DNA of 64,000 nt from Bifidobacterium sp. 7101. GTDB lineage: Bacteria > Actinomycetota > Actinomycetes > Actinomycetales > Bifidobacteriaceae. Positions 34,565 to 44,357 of this stretch are shown here, one piece after another. Below the pieces are notes generated by a model. It had not been told where the DNA came from, ran no database searches, and saw only the letters and a list, made by a program, of their open reading frames with translations. The DNA is taken from positions 496,001 through 560,000 of the forward strand of contig NZ_AWUN01000001.1 in assembly GCF_000499285.1 (NCBI RefSeq), written 5' to 3'. A program made the translations under genes and the position numbers. Position 1 is the first letter of the stretch. Each line of letters opens with the position of its first letter.

Positions 34565-36088
34565 TCAGCGATCCGGCTCTTCCCAGATGGTCCCCAGTTT
34601 GGCAATGGAGAGGGAGTTAATCAGGGCCTTGCCCTCGCCGGATTCGGCAATCAGGCGGATGCCGCGCGGTCCTTCGGCGGGGAAGGAGTAGGAGGACATG
34701 ATCTCCAGGCCGTCGTTTACGACGACCTCGATCGAGCCCCGGTCCACGATGATGCGCAACTTGAGCTTGCCCGAGGACTTGTCGATGGGAGCAGTGCGGT
34801 AGCCCCGGTCCCCGTAGGTGTTGCAGTGGCGGTCGAGTACCACGCGGCCCAGCTGGTCGTCATAGCAGACCAGCGTGTGGTCACCTGATTGGGTCCGATG
34901 AATCTCCAGACCGATGCGCTCGGCCTGGGACTTGTTCAGGTCGATCTCCATATTGATGTCAGCGGTCTGCGCGTCGTCAACCAGATCCTGGCTGCCGTTG
35001 ACCTCCAGCTCGATGGGGCCGAAGTCCTGCTGGTCCTGGTCCAGGTTGGAGAACTCGCGTATGGGCAGGCAGCGCAGATGATCACCGGCCAGGGTGACCT
35101 CGCGGGGCACCGTGAACTGGCCGCACCAGCCATCCTCCTGCATGGGAATGGGTTCGGTGAAGGGGCTCATCCAGCCGAAGACCAGCCGGCGACCGTCAGG
35201 GGCCTGGAAGGTCTGCGGGGCATAGAAGTTGTGACCGTCATCCCAGAGGTGGAACTCAGTCTCCTGATGGAAGTCACCGCCGGGCTGCCAGCTGCCGATC
35301 ACGTAGCCGGCGTTGTTGTGGTTGCGGGCTTCGAACCCGTGGGGCTTCAGGCCCATGGCCGAGTAGCAGATAGCCCACTTGTCCTCCAGGGGAAACATGT
35401 CGGGGCATTCCAGCATGAAGACCTCGGGGTCGGGGTGCCGGTAGATGACCCGGTCGAAGGTCCAGTGCTCCATGTCATTGGAGGTGTACATCCAGATCTC
35501 GCCCCGGTGGGCGGGTGTGCTGACTCCGAAGACCATGTACCAGAGCCCACCCATCTTCCACACCTTGGGATCGCGGAAGTGCAGGATCTTGTCGTCGGGG
35601 CAGGGGACTACGACCCCCTTCTTTTCGAAGTGGATGCCGTCCGTGGAGACAGCCATGCACTGCTCCTGGAGGTTGCCGTCATCTTCATTGACCCCATTGC
35701 GCCAGCGGTGACCGGTGTAATAGATGGTCAGACGGCCGTCGTCGCCCACCACGGCCGATCCGGAGAAGACTCCGTCCTTCTCGACCTCCAGGGTGGGCGC
35801 CATGGCCAGGGGCTCGCGACGCCAGGTGACCAGGTCGGCGCTGGACACATGTCCCCAGTGCATGTTGCCCCACTCACTTCCGTAGGGGTTGAGCTGGAAG
35901 TAGGCATGATAGCGCCCCTTGTAGTAGCTCAGGCCGTTGGGGTCATTGATCCATCCGGCCTTGGATGCTATGTGACACTGGGGATACCAACGGTCATTGC
36001 GGGTGGCGAAGAGCTGATCAATGCTCTTCTGGGCCTTGTTCAGCTGAGCGCTCATATCGGCGTTTTCCTTGGTTGCTGACTGGTTCAT
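34565..36088 (-). CDS. cscA: GH32 beta-fructofuranosidase (sucrose / fructo-oligosaccharide hydrolase)
   Basis: Releases fructose from sucrose and short fructans, in the cytoplasm since no signal peptide is visible. The 507-residue protein has the five-bladed propeller motifs WINDPNG (nucleophile Asp49), FSGSAVV, FRDPKVW (transition-state Asp173) and LECPDMF (acid/base Glu227), then a C-terminal beta-sandwich. The start at 36088 has GAAAGG eight bases upstream. It follows the permease gene by 49 bases, so both are read from the operator-controlled promoter near 37520-37548. The gene name follows the bifidobacterial csc cluster; sucrose 6-phosphate hydrolysis is less likely with an MFS permease. 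Confidence 0.93.
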   Translation of the reverse strand: MNQSATKENADMSAQLNKAQKSIDQLFATRNDRWYPQCHIASKAGWINDPNGLSYYKGRYHAYFQLNPYGSEWGNMHWGHVSSADLVTWRREPLAMAPTLEVEKDGVFSGSAVVGDDGRLTIYYTGHRWRNGVNEDDGNLQEQCMAVSTDGIHFEKKGVVVPCPDDKILHFRDPKVWKMGGLWYMVFGVSTPAHRGEIWMYTSNDMEHWTFDRVIYRHPDPEVFMLECPDMFPLEDKWAICYSAMGLKPHGFEARNHNNAGYVIGSWQPGGDFHQETEFHLWDDGHNFYAPQTFQAPDGRRLVFGWMSPFTEPIPMQEDGWCGQFTVPREVTLAGDHLRCLPIREFSNLDQDQQDFGPIELEVNGSQDLVDDAQTADINMEIDLNKSQAERIGLEIHRTQSGDHTLVCYDDQLGRVVLDRHCNTYGDRGYRTAPIDKSSGKLKLRIIVDRGSIEVVVNDGLEIMSSYSFPAEGPRGIRLIAESGEGKALINSLSIAKLGTIWEEPDR

Positions 36089-36137
36089 CCTTGAATCCTT
36101 TCGGGTTGGATGGGTGCTGATGATGATTGATCTGGGA

Positions 36138-37430
36138 TCAGCCCTGGGTCACGGCGGACTTCTGCGAATCCCTGATGAAGGGATCACCGTCCACCTGTTG
36201 GTCGTCGCGTTTGAGCACGAAGATGCCGTAGATCAAGGCGACCAGCACTACCAGTGAGATGGTGTAGAAGGTGACCTGGTCGCCGGCGCGGTCGTGGAGG
36301 ATGCCCAGCGGGGTGGACATGGCCACCTGGCCAACCTGAGAGGCGATCTGGAAGCCCACCATGTAAAGGGTGGCGGACAGCTTGGGGTTGAAGTGCAGGG
36401 TGAAGTAACGGAAGGCAGGGAGGCTGAAGAGCGGGACCTCAATGGAGTGGAAGAGCTTGACAACGGAGACCATGACCGGGTCGTGGAAGAAACCGCACAG
36501 GCCGATCCTGGCGAACATAACTGTAGCCCCTAACAGAAGGGAGTTGCGCACACCGATCTTGCGCATGATGATGGGAACCACGCCCATCATGGCAGATTCC
36601 AGGAACACTTGGATGGAGTTGAGGATGCCATAGACCTCGTGGCCCTGTTCTGGGGTGGGGAAGAGGTTGGCATAGTAGTTGGGGAACATCTGCTGGTCGA
36701 AGACCGTGTAGAAGGTGTTGGTGAAGATTACAAAGACAATCAGGAGCCAGAGGGCAGGCATGCCCAGTACGTGGATCATGTCACGCAGGGAGGGCTGGGA
36801 CTTTTCGCCCTCGGGGGTGGACTCCCGCTTGATTTCCTCGCGCTGCTCATCGGGGATCCAGAAAGCATAGACCAGGAGCATGCACGCGCCAAAGGCGGAT
36901 CCCAGCCAGAAGTTGATCATCGGGTTGATGTTGAAAGTGAACCCTGCAATCAGAGCTACAATGGCGTAGCCAAAGGAGCCCCAGGCGCGGGACTGGCCGT
37001 ATTCGAATCCGAATTTTCGGCTGTACCGCTCGGTGATGGCCTCGATCAGGGAGCAGCCTGACATGAAACCTGCGGATAGAACGATTGAGCCGAGTACGGC
37101 GCCCAGGATCAGGTTGGAATGCATAAGGGGGGCGTAGATAAATTGCACGAAAGGTCCGACCAGCGCTGCAATGGCCGCGATGAATATGGCGAGCCTACGC
37201 TTGACCCCCAGCTCGTCCTGTATTACCCCGTAGACAAACATTATTATCAGCGTGCCAATGGAGTTGATGGAGTAGATGTTGCCGACCTGGGTGTTGGTCA
37301 TGCCAAGGCCGTTGATCAGCCATGGCGAGTAGAAGGACCACCAGATGCCCCAGGCGCAGAAGAAGAAGAATATTCCGGTGGAGGATTCCAAATATGATGG
37401 ATTCCTCCACGCCGATAATTTGGCGGCCAT
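36138..37430 (-). CDS. cscB: oligosaccharide:H+ symporter (LacY/CscB-like sucrose permease)
   Basis: A 430-residue 12-TM permease of the oligosaccharide:H+ symporter branch of the MFS, importing unmodified sucrose or related fructosides. Family signs: FFFFCAWGIWWSFYSPWL in TM1, QDELGVKRRLA in loop 2-3, ERYSRKFGFEYGQSRAWGSFGYA around TM4-5, a motif well conserved with LacY. The start has GAAAGAGGGG upstream. It is first of a two-gene unit with the GH32 gene and is preceded by a promoter overlapped by two LacI-type operators. Specificity is inferred from the GH32 neighbour. Confidence 0.9.
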   Translation of the reverse strand: MAAKLSAWRNPSYLESSTGIFFFFCAWGIWWSFYSPWLINGLGMTNTQVGNIYSINSIGTLIIMFVYGVIQDELGVKRRLAIFIAAIAALVGPFVQFIYAPLMHSNLILGAVLGSIVLSAGFMSGCSLIEAITERYSRKFGFEYGQSRAWGSFGYAIVALIAGFTFNINPMINFWLGSAFGACMLLVYAFWIPDEQREEIKRESTPEGEKSQPSLRDMIHVLGMPALWLLIVFVIFTNTFYTVFDQQMFPNYYANLFPTPEQGHEVYGILNSIQVFLESAMMGVVPIIMRKIGVRNSLLLGATVMFARIGLCGFFHDPVMVSVVKLFHSIEVPLFSLPAFRYFTLHFNPKLSATLYMVGFQIASQVGQVAMSTPLGILHDRAGDQVTFYTISLVVLVALIYGIFVLKRDDQQVDGDPFIRDSQKSAVTQG

Positions 37431-37519
37431 GCTGCCCCTCTTTCCTTGTCGTGCACCGCTTCTCCGCAGTGTCTTCCGGTTCGATGCACTTCCTATGTGC
37501 AGAGCGAATCCTTGTAGGT

Positions 37520-37548
37520 ATAGTAAGCCGTCAATCGATTTACGTCAA
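37520..37548 (-). promoter_or_regulatory. promoter of the permease-GH32 unit
   Basis: On the minus strand TTGACG (37548-37543) and TACTAT (37525-37520) are separated by exactly 17 bases. The two operator half-palindromes cover the -35 box and the spacer, so a bound repressor would exclude RNA polymerase. Confidence 0.75.
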
Positions 37549-37557
37549 ACGATTGAC
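37530..37557 (-). promoter_or_regulatory. tandem LacI-type operators
   Basis: Two directly adjoining 14-base sites: GTCAAACGATTGAC (37544-37557) and GTCAATCGATTTAC (37530-37543). Both fit the pattern GTCAAWCGWTTGAC, a palindrome with the central CpG usual for LacI-family operators; the second has one mismatch in its right arm. The obvious candidate repressor is the lacI gene at 37700-38773. Confidence 0.82.
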
Positions 37558-37699
37558 TGTTGATGTCAGTTCTTACTCACACGGTGAGTGGTTAGCAGGG
37601 GATCTTGGCTGATCGGCTATTGGCGACTGGTATCAAGCTAGCCAGAATTGGACCTGGGTTCGGCATCTTGCGACAGTGAAGGGGAAGGGTGAGTGTGGC

Positions 37700-38773
37700 T
37701 TAGCGGCTGGCCGGGACCAGGTCTGAGGTGGCATCGAGGCGGGTAGAGCCCTTGCGAATCAGGGCGCAATGGATGCGTACCCCGCCAGCTTGATCGAGCG
37801 GCGGAAGGACAGCACGGGTATCGGGCAGTGGAAGAGCATCGCGGCGGGGATTGATTTGCGCCAGCAGTCGTCGCACCGCCCAGAAGCCCATCTCGTAGTG
37901 AGGCAGTTCGACCGTGGTCAGGGGAGGGGCCGAGGTCTCGGCTACGACCTGGTGGTTGTCCACGCCCACCAGATTCAGGTCCCTGCCGATGACCAGATGG
38001 CGTGCGGCGGCGGCCTGGTAGAGGTAAAAGGAACGCGAATCATTGAAGCAGAAGACGCCATCGGGGTGCTGGTCGTCCATCAGATCGTTTGTCTGATCCA
38101 TGGCCTCCTGATTGAAGCCCACCAGTCGGATTAAGGCCTGACTTGCAGGTAATCCCGCTTCCTTAAGAGCGGTCTGATATCCGCGCATTCTGTCTTCCTG
38201 CGCCGGCAGATCCTGTGTGGTGCCCAGGTAGGCCACTCGACGACTACCTGATTCGATCAAATGACGGGTGGCATCGTAGCCGATCAGAAACTCGTCAGGC
38301 GCGATGCTGGGGCAGCGGTTGGCCCGCTCCACTGCGTTGACCACCACGGCAGGGCAGGAACGCAGCGTCTGGGGCAGGTCGACATTCTGGTCATACATCT
38401 TGGCGAAGAGGAAACCGTCCACCCCATAGCGCTTCAGGGCCTGAATCTGTTCTGATTCACGGATGCCCCCATCGGTGGAGACGGTGAGAAGCACATAGCC
38501 GCGCTCGGCTGCCGCATCCTGTGCGCCCTGAATGATGGCGCCGGCGTATGGCGTGGTGGCCACCTCTTCGCTGATGAAGCCCAGCATGCCGGTCTTGCTG
38601 GTGCGCAGGGACCGGGCCATGGGGTTGGGCCGATAGCCCAGGGTTTTGGCTGTGTTGCGCACCTTTAGGGCGGTCTCCGACTTGACCCTGCCCTTATCGC
38701 GGCCGTTGAGCACCAGAGAGACCGTGGAGACGGATACGCCTGTGCGTGCGGCAATCTGCTTCATCGTGATCAT
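37700..38773 (-). CDS. LacI-family transcriptional repressor of sucrose utilisation
   Basis: A 357-residue regulator with an N-terminal helix-turn-helix (TMKQIAARTGVSVSTVSLVLNG), hinge (NPMARSLRTSKTGMLGFI) and a periplasmic-binding-like effector domain. It should repress the permease and GH32 genes until sucrose or a breakdown product binds. The ATG at 38773 is chosen over an upstream GTG because AAGGTG lies at proper spacing. The 269-base gap downstream holds the controlled promoter and operators. Regulon assignment is from position; a matching operator ahead of its own gene is not evident. Confidence 0.9.
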   Translation of the reverse strand: MITMKQIAARTGVSVSTVSLVLNGRDKGRVKSETALKVRNTAKTLGYRPNPMARSLRTSKTGMLGFISEEVATTPYAGAIIQGAQDAAAERGYVLLTVSTDGGIRESEQIQALKRYGVDGFLFAKMYDQNVDLPQTLRSCPAVVVNAVERANRCPSIAPDEFLIGYDATRHLIESGSRRVAYLGTTQDLPAQEDRMRGYQTALKEAGLPASQALIRLVGFNQEAMDQTNDLMDDQHPDGVFCFNDSRSFYLYQAAAARHLVIGRDLNLVGVDNHQVVAETSAPPLTTVELPHYEMGFWAVRRLLAQINPRRDALPLPDTRAVLPPLDQAGGVRIHCALIRKGSTRLDATSDLVPASR

Positions 38774-38834
38774 GGGCACACCTTAACCTGCTCAGGCGAT
38801 TTCAGCCCGGTTGATCTTCAGTGACAGGGAGCTT

Positions 38835-39170
38835 TCAGCGGTTTTCCCCGCCCAGGATCCGGTCGACCCGCTCCACCTTCTCGTGAATCTGGTCCCGCTT
38901 GCCGGGACGGATGTCCAGCCTGAGATTGACGCCGGTCCGATACCCCTGCTCGGCCAGGACCCGTGTGGCCTCTTCCACGACCTCCATGACCCGGTGCAGA
39001 TCCCCTTCGACGACCGTGCTCATGGCATTGGTCTGGTTGGGCAGCCCCGAATCCCTGATGACCTTGATGACCTGGGCCACATAGGTGGACAGTTCCTCAC
39101 CCTGACCGGAGGGTGCAATCGTGACCTCGGCCACGGTGTTCAGATAGGATGGGTCGTTTACATCGGGCAT
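38835..39170 (-). CDS. MTH1187-type thiamine-binding protein
   Basis: A 111-residue ferredoxin-like-fold protein of the UPF0045/DUF77 family, members of which bind thiamine or its precursor. Signature: VAEVTIAPSGQGEELSTYVAQVIKVI near the start, then NAMSTVVEGDLHRVMEVVEEA. No thiamine transporter or riboswitch is nearby, so its role here is unclear. The ATG at 39170 has GAAAGG eight bases upstream. It precedes the lacI gene by 61 bases on the same strand. Confidence 0.85.
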   Translation of the reverse strand: MPDVNDPSYLNTVAEVTIAPSGQGEELSTYVAQVIKVIRDSGLPNQTNAMSTVVEGDLHRVMEVVEEATRVLAEQGYRTGVNLRLDIRPGKRDQIHEKVERVDRILGGENR

Positions 39171-39366
39171 ATCGGGAACCTTTCCACATCGATTGGTGTT
39201 CGTAGGCAGGATGCCCGGTGTCCCCTGCGGTCACCAGCGCGGCCTCCCGCACCTGCCTCGATGGTAGGCCTCTACACTGACAGCAGGTCACCCGCCAAAG
39301 GTATGCTGGAGGCCGGTCATCAGGTCGTATACCCCAGGAGGGGTTCCCGAGCAGAAGGTGTGATCA

Positions 39367-40884
39367 GTGGCAGTATCGAAACTGGATGAGGTCATCTCCT
39401 TGGCCAAGCGCCGAGGATTCGTCTTTCCCGCAGGGGAGATCTACGGCGGGACGCGCTCGGCCTGGGACTATGGCCCCCTGGGTGTGGCCCTCAAGGACAA
39501 CATCAAGCGTGAGTGGTGGCGGACAATGGTGGTCACCCGCGACGACGTGGTCGGCGTGGACACCTCGGTCATCCTGCCCACAGCGGTCTGGGAGGCCTCG
39601 GGCCATGTGTCCGTATTCAACGACCCTCTGATCGAGTGCCTGAACTGCCACAAGCGTCACCGGGCCGACACCCTGGAGGAGGCCTACGTCGAGAAGCACG
39701 GCCACGATCCGGAAAACGGCCTCAAGGACATCCCCTGCCCGGACTGCGGCACCAAGGGCCAGTGGACCGAGCCGCGCGACTTCAACATGATGCTGCAGAC
39801 CCACCTGGGTCCCGTCCAGGACGAAAAGAGCCTACACTACCTGCGCCCCGAGACCGCCCAGGGCATCTTCGTGGACTTCAAGTCCGTCATGGCCTCCTCC
39901 CGCTCCAAGCCCCCCTTCGGCATCGCCAACATGGGCAAGAGCTTCCGCAACGAGATAACGCCCGGCAATTTCATCTTCCGTACCCGCGAGTTCGAGCAGA
40001 TGGAGATGGAGTTCTTCGTCCACCCCGGCACCGACGAACAATGGCATCAGTACTGGATCGACGCCAGGACCCGTTGGTACGTAGACCTGGGCGTCAAGCC
40101 CGAAAACCTGCGCCATTACGAGCACCCCAAGGAGAAGCTGGCCCACTATTCCAAGAGGACCGTTGACATCGAGTACCGGTTCGGCTTCCAGGGCTCCGAG
40201 TGGGGCGAGCTGGAGGGCGTGGCCAACCGCACCGACTACGACCTCAAGGCCCATGCCGAGCACTCGGGCGAGGACCTGAGCTACTTCGACCAGGCCAGCG
40301 GGGAACGCTACATTCCCTACGTGATCGAGCCCGCGGCCGGTCTGACGCGCTCGCTGATGGCCTTCCTGGTGGATGCCTATGACGTGGACGAGGCCCCCAA
40401 CACCAAGGGCGGGGTCGACCGTCGCACCGTGCTGCGTCTGGATCCGAGGCTGGCCCCGGTCAAGGCCGCGGTCCTGCCCCTGTCCAAGAAGCCTGATCTG
40501 CAGCGGATCGCCCACGACCTGGCCGCCGACCTGCGCCAGAACGAGTGGATGGTGGACTACGACGAGTCCGGTGCAATCGGCCGCCGCTACCGTCGTCAGG
40601 ATGAGATCGGCACACCCCTGTGCATCACCGTGGACTTCGACACCCTGGACGACAAGGCCGTCACCATCCGCAACCGCGACTCCATGCAGCAGGACCGCGT
40701 GGCCCTGGAGCAGGTGGAGGACTATGTGCGCAAGGTTGTAGGCGAGCAGCGTGTCCGTTACCCCATGGGCCCGTCCGACCTGACCGGTACGCGCGCCGCT
40801 GACGGCTACACGGACCTGGCCAGCGAGCCGGGCACGGACGAAAGCGAACCCATCAAGGTGGCCGAGGCCGGTGGCCGGTACTGA
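39367..40884 (+). CDS. glyS: glycine-tRNA ligase (alpha2 type)
   Basis: Class II synthetase charging tRNA-Gly. The 505-residue single-chain form has the N-terminal [16 protein letters not shown], motif 2 region [38 protein letters not shown], motif 3 [14 protein letters not shown], and a C-terminal anticodon-binding domain ([13 protein letters not shown]). A CxxC...CxxC zinc-like insert is visible (CLNCHK, CPDCGTK). The GTG start has AGAAGG six bases upstream. A weak promoter (CTGACA at 39277, TATGCT at 39302) is possible; no T-box is present. It overlaps dusB by 14 bases. Confidence 0.97.
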   Translation: MAVSKLDEVISLAKRRGFVFPAGEIYGGTRSAWDYGPLGVALKDNIKREWWRTMVVTRDDVVGVDTSVILPTAVWEASGHVSVFNDPLIECLNCHKRHRADTLEEAYVEKHGHDPENGLKDIPCPDCGTKGQWTEPRDFNMMLQTHLGPVQDEKSLHYLRPETAQGIFVDFKSVMASSRSKPPFGIANMGKSFRNEITPGNFIFRTREFEQMEMEFFVHPGTDEQWHQYWIDARTRWYVDLGVKPENLRHYEHPKEKLAHYSKRTVDIEYRFGFQGSEWGELEGVANRTDYDLKAHAEHSGEDLSYFDQASGERYIPYVIEPAAGLTRSLMAFLVDAYDVDEAPNTKGGVDRRTVLRLDPRLAPVKAAVLPLSKKPDLQRIAHDLAADLRQNEWMVDYDESGAIGRRYRRQDEIGTPLCITVDFDTLDDKAVTIRNRDSMQQDRVALEQVEDYVRKVVGEQRVRYPMGPSDLTGTRAADGYTDLASEPGTDESEPIKVAEAGGRY

Positions 40885-42049
40885 GACTGATCGCCAGACC
40901 CCAAAGGTTGCCCCGGTGAAGCTGGGCCCGATAACCGTACCTGTTCCGGTCATGCTTTCGCCTATGGCGGGCGTGACCAACTGGCCCTTCCGCTTGCTCT
41001 GTCGCGAGTATGGACCCGACGGACTGTATGTGGGGGAGATGGTGACGGCCCGGGCTCTGGTGGCGCGCAACCCCAAGGCCTTCCGGCTCTGCCGCTTCGC
41101 CCCTCAGGAGAAGGTGCGCTCCCTGCAGCTGTACGGAGTGGACCCGCAGATTATGGAGCAAGCCACCCGGATGGTGGTCGATGCCGGCTGGGCCGATCAT
41201 ATCGATATGAACTTCGGCTGCCCGGTCCCCAAGGTCACCAGGCATGGCGGCGGGTCCGCCCTGCCCTGGAAGACCGACCTCTTTGCCGAACTGGTCCATC
41301 GGGTGGTCGCTGTCTGTTCCCCTGCCGGAATCCCCGTCACCGCAAAGATCCGGGTGGGCATCGACCACCAGCATGAGACCTTTATGGAGGCGGCCCATAT
41401 CGCCCAGGAGGAGGGGTGCGCCGCCGTCACCCTGCACGCCAGGACCACGGCTGAATACTATGGCGGCCATTCCGACTGGGACCGGATCGCTCAGTTGGTC
41501 CAGGCCGTAGACATCCCCGTCTTCGGCAACGGTGACATCTGGACCGCCGAGGATGCCCTGGACATGTTCGCCCAGACCGGCTGCGCAGGCGTGGCCATAG
41601 GCCGGGGCTGTCAGGGCCGTCCCTGGCTCTTTGCCGACATCGCGACGGCCCTGGCCGGCTCTACGGAACGGCAGGAGCCAACCCTGGGTCAGGTGGGAGC
41701 CATCATGGCCCGCCACGCCAGGCTTCTGGTCGAGTTCTATGACGGTGACGAGCGCATGGCCGTCCACGATATGCGCAAGCACGTGGCCTGGTATCTCAAG
41801 GGCTTCGCCGTAGGCGGCCAGGTACGCCGCGGCTTCATGTCCTGCGAGAGCCTGGAGGATATGGACCGCTGCATCGCCAATCTGGACCAGGACATGCCCT
41901 ATCCGCGGGCCGTGGCTGGCAAGCCCCGGGGTCGGGTCCGCTATGCCAAGAAGGTCCGCCTGCCCTATGGCTGGCTGGATTCGCGGACCACCACCCATCA
42001 GGAGCGCGAGACGCTCTTCGGCAACGACCCCATGGACGCCTCCTACTGA
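40871..42049 (+). CDS. dusB: tRNA-dihydrouridine synthase
   Basis: FMN- and NADPH-dependent enzyme that reduces specific uridines in tRNA D-loops. Signs in 392 residues: [13 protein letters not shown] at the FMN-binding start, [21 protein letters not shown] with the catalytic Cys, [33 protein letters not shown] and [13 protein letters not shown]. The GTG at 40871 lies inside the last codons of glyS, and its ribosome site is weak, so translational coupling with glyS is likely. A GTG at 40916 would be an alternative start. Confidence 0.93.
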   Translation: MAGTETDRQTPKVAPVKLGPITVPVPVMLSPMAGVTNWPFRLLCREYGPDGLYVGEMVTARALVARNPKAFRLCRFAPQEKVRSLQLYGVDPQIMEQATRMVVDAGWADHIDMNFGCPVPKVTRHGGGSALPWKTDLFAELVHRVVAVCSPAGIPVTAKIRVGIDHQHETFMEAAHIAQEEGCAAVTLHARTTAEYYGGHSDWDRIAQLVQAVDIPVFGNGDIWTAEDALDMFAQTGCAGVAIGRGCQGRPWLFADIATALAGSTERQEPTLGQVGAIMARHARLLVEFYDGDERMAVHDMRKHVAWYLKGFAVGGQVRRGFMSCESLEDMDRCIANLDQDMPYPRAVAGKPRGRVRYAKKVRLPYGWLDSRTTTHQERETLFGNDPMDASY

Positions 42050-42052
42050 AGC

Positions 42053-42066
42053 CGGAAATATTTCCG
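42053..42066. other. 14-base perfect palindrome upstream of ftsZ
   Basis: CGGAAATATTTCCG lies just after the dusB stop, ahead of two TAGAAT boxes (42091-42096, 42104-42109) that could be -10 elements. It could be a regulator site for the ftsZ promoter or a simple AT-centred repeat. Confidence 0.4.
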
Positions 42067-42280
42067 TCACCAACCATGCGCACCCGGGTCTAGAATCATG
42101 GTTTAGAATACGGACAGAACGGCGTGGAGGTTCTTTCGGAAGGCCAGGGCGGTTGGCTCTGACCTCCCGGACCCTAGGCCCACGGCCGTCAGGGAGGGTC
42201 GGAACGCCTGTGGGCAAATGCGTGTTGGCGTATATGACCTGCGCTAGAGTTGAGCGTAACGTGAGTGACGGGAGCATACT

Positions 42281-43453
42281 GTGAGCGAGATTGCCCAGAA
42301 TGACAATTTCAATGACAAGACCAACATCAAGGTCGTTGGTGTTGGTGGAGCCGGTGGCAATGCTGTCAATCGTATGATCGCCGAAGGTCTGCAGAATGTC
42401 GAATTTGTGGCCATCAATACCGATGCCAAGGATCTCCTGCGCTCAGAAGCCGATGTGAAGATCTCCCTATCTGATGCCAACAGCCGCGGCCTGGGAGCTG
42501 GAGCCGATCCCGAGAAGGGCGCCAAGGCCGCCCAGGACCATCAGTCCGACATCGAAGAGGTCCTCAAGGGCGCCGATATGGTCTTCGTCACTGCAGGCGA
42601 GGGTGGCGGCACTGGCACCGGTGCCAGCCCTCTGGTAGCGCGTGCAGCCCGTCAGCAAGGCGCGCTCACCATCGCCGTGGTCACCCGTCCCTTCACCTTT
42701 GAGGGGCCCAGGCGCTCCGCTTCCGCCGAATCGGGCATCGAGAACCTGCGCAAGGAGGTCGATGCCCTTATCGTTATCCCCAATGACCGGCTTCTGGATC
42801 TCTCGGATCGCACGGTCTCGGTCATGGATGCCTTCAAGACCGCCGACACCGCCCTGCTGGCAGGTGTTCAGGGCATCACCGATCTGATTACCATGAACTC
42901 CTACATTCACGTGGACTTCTCCGATGTCACCGCCATCTTGAAGGATGCCGGCACCGCCCTCTTCGGCATCGGCGCAGCCAGGGGCGAGGATCGAGCCACC
43001 CAGGCCGCCGAGATTGCCATCTCCTCTCCGCTCCTGGAGGAGAGCATCGAGGGCGCCCATGGGGCCCTGATCAACGTGGCTGGTCCCACCGACCTGAGCA
43101 TGCAGGAGGCCTCTGCGGCCGCTCAGCTGGTTCAGGATGCCATCCATCCCGAGGCGCAGATCATCTGGGGCCTGGCCTTGGACGATGCCTACGGGGACGA
43201 GGTGCGGGTCACGGTCATCGCCGCCGGATTCGATCCCACCCCTAAGAAGGACGAGACCCCGGCCCCTGCAGTGGACACGACCACCGCACCGGCAGCGGCC
43301 ACGCCGGCCCAGGAGCCTCAGCAGCCGCTGACGACTCCGTCCGTACAGGCGGAGTCCGATGAGACCTCCGAACACGATGTGGTGCCCCCAGCCTCCGGCG
43401 ACGATGGCACCTCCGACCCGGGATATCTGGATATCCCTGACTTTCTGCGGTAA
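42281..43453 (+). CDS. ftsZ: cell division protein FtsZ
   Basis: Tubulin-like GTPase that forms the division ring. In 390 residues: VVGVGGAGGNAVNRM, the tubulin signature GGGTGTGAS (108-116), T7-loop sequence NSYIHVDFSDVTAIL, and after a Pro/Thr-rich linker the conserved C-terminal peptide DIPDFLR that binds SepF and other partners. The GTG start has GGAG six bases upstream. It heads ftsZ-sepF-yggT-divIVA and is not near a mur/ftsW/ftsQ cluster in this window. The 231-base upstream gap holds a palindrome, TAGAAT boxes and GC-rich inverted repeats. Confidence 0.98.
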   Translation: MSEIAQNDNFNDKTNIKVVGVGGAGGNAVNRMIAEGLQNVEFVAINTDAKDLLRSEADVKISLSDANSRGLGAGADPEKGAKAAQDHQSDIEEVLKGADMVFVTAGEGGGTGTGASPLVARAARQQGALTIAVVTRPFTFEGPRRSASAESGIENLRKEVDALIVIPNDRLLDLSDRTVSVMDAFKTADTALLAGVQGITDLITMNSYIHVDFSDVTAILKDAGTALFGIGAARGEDRATQAAEIAISSPLLEESIEGAHGALINVAGPTDLSMQEASAAAQLVQDAIHPEAQIIWGLALDDAYGDEVRVTVIAAGFDPTPKKDETPAPAVDTTTAPAAATPAQEPQQPLTTPSVQAESDETSEHDVVPPASGDDGTSDPGYLDIPDFLR

Positions 43454-43471
43454 TCAGGCGAAGGAGCAGGT

Positions 43472-43939
43472 ATGGCAGGATTGATGAAGAACGCAATGTC
43501 CTTTTTCGGCATGTCGGATGTCGTGGATGACGATGACGACGACCTGGCCGACGATGACGAGGCCCGCGATGGCTTCGACACCGATCACTCTGTGACTCCC
43601 ATGGCTCCGCAATCCACGTCCAGCAGCCAGGAGGCCGAGTCCACACCCTTCCAGAGCCGGATCAACCGCATCACCACCATCCATCCCAAGTCCTATGAAG
43701 ACGCCCAAATGGTTGGCAGGGCCCTGCGGGATGGGGTGCCGGTGGTCCTCAACCTGACTGGCGTGTCCGAGTCGGTGGCCTACAGGATCGTCGATTTCTC
43801 GGCCGGAGTGGTCTTCGGGGTACGCGGGTCCATTGAGCGGGTCACCCCCAGGGTCTTCCTACTCAGTCCTGCACAGGTCAATATCAAGGTGGAGGAGCCC
43901 GAGTCAGGCTCTTCGGCCAAGGGGCTTTTCGCCCAGTGA
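43472..43939 (+). CDS. sepF: cell division protein SepF
   Basis: Membrane-binding FtsZ anchor and bundler; essential in actinobacteria lacking FtsA. The 155-residue protein has an amphipathic N-terminus (MAGLMKNAMSFFGM) for membrane contact, an acidic linker, and the SepF core (ITTIHPKSYEDAQMVGRALRDG, VVLNLTGVSES, AYRIVDFSAGVVFG). The ATG has GAAGGAG upstream. It follows ftsZ by 18 bases, as in other actinobacteria. Confidence 0.96.
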   Translation: MAGLMKNAMSFFGMSDVVDDDDDDLADDDEARDGFDTDHSVTPMAPQSTSSSQEAESTPFQSRINRITTIHPKSYEDAQMVGRALRDGVPVVLNLTGVSESVAYRIVDFSAGVVFGVRGSIERVTPRVFLLSPAQVNIKVEEPESGSSAKGLFAQ

Positions 43940-43980
43940 CCGATCCCCTGGCAGCCGTGTCCGCAGGAGTCTAAAGACGC

Positions 43981-44265
43981 ATGCTTGTTCCTTTTCTTCG
44001 ATATCTGGTAGACATCTGCATTGAGACCTACCTGCTCATCCTCTTCGTGCGGATGATTCTGGACTGGGTCCTGGTTCTGTCGCCCCGCTGGTATCCCCGT
44101 GGCTTCGTGGCTTCGCTCATTCGGGTCATCTATGCCTTGACCGAGCCGCCCCTGCGCTGGCTGCGCCGGTACATCCCGCCTCTGCCCATGGGTAGGATTC
44201 AGCTCGATGTCTCCTTCATGGTGCTCTACGCCGCCCTGATCATCATTCAGGTGCTGCTGGGGTAG
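43981..44265 (+). CDS. YggT family membrane protein
   Basis: A 94-residue protein with two hydrophobic helices (YLVDICIETYLLILFVRMILDW and SFMVLYAALIIIQVLL) separated by the conserved loop IRVIYALTEPPLRWLRRYIPP. YggT proteins lie in division clusters of many bacteria and are linked to envelope or ion homeostasis, but no mechanism is settled. The ATG has GGAGT upstream. It lies 41 bases after sepF. Confidence 0.9.
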   Translation: MLVPFLRYLVDICIETYLLILFVRMILDWVLVLSPRWYPRGFVASLIRVIYALTEPPLRWLRRYIPPLPMGRIQLDVSFMVLYAALIIIQVLLG

Positions 44266-44357
44266 AAAGCAAGACCGCGGATACGGCAGACTCCGTGCTA
44301 GCATGCAGTAAGAGAACACAATCGGGCTGGTTGGCCTGAAGCGAGGTGGAGAAACAT

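Noticed and set aside
38835..39170. Thiamine riboswitch linked to the thiamine-binding protein
   Set aside because: No TPP-aptamer consensus was seen in the upstream region 39171-39366.
39171..39366. T-box or riboswitch ahead of glyS
   Set aside because: The TGGTACC core seen at ileS is absent and no alternative helices around the ribosome site are evident.
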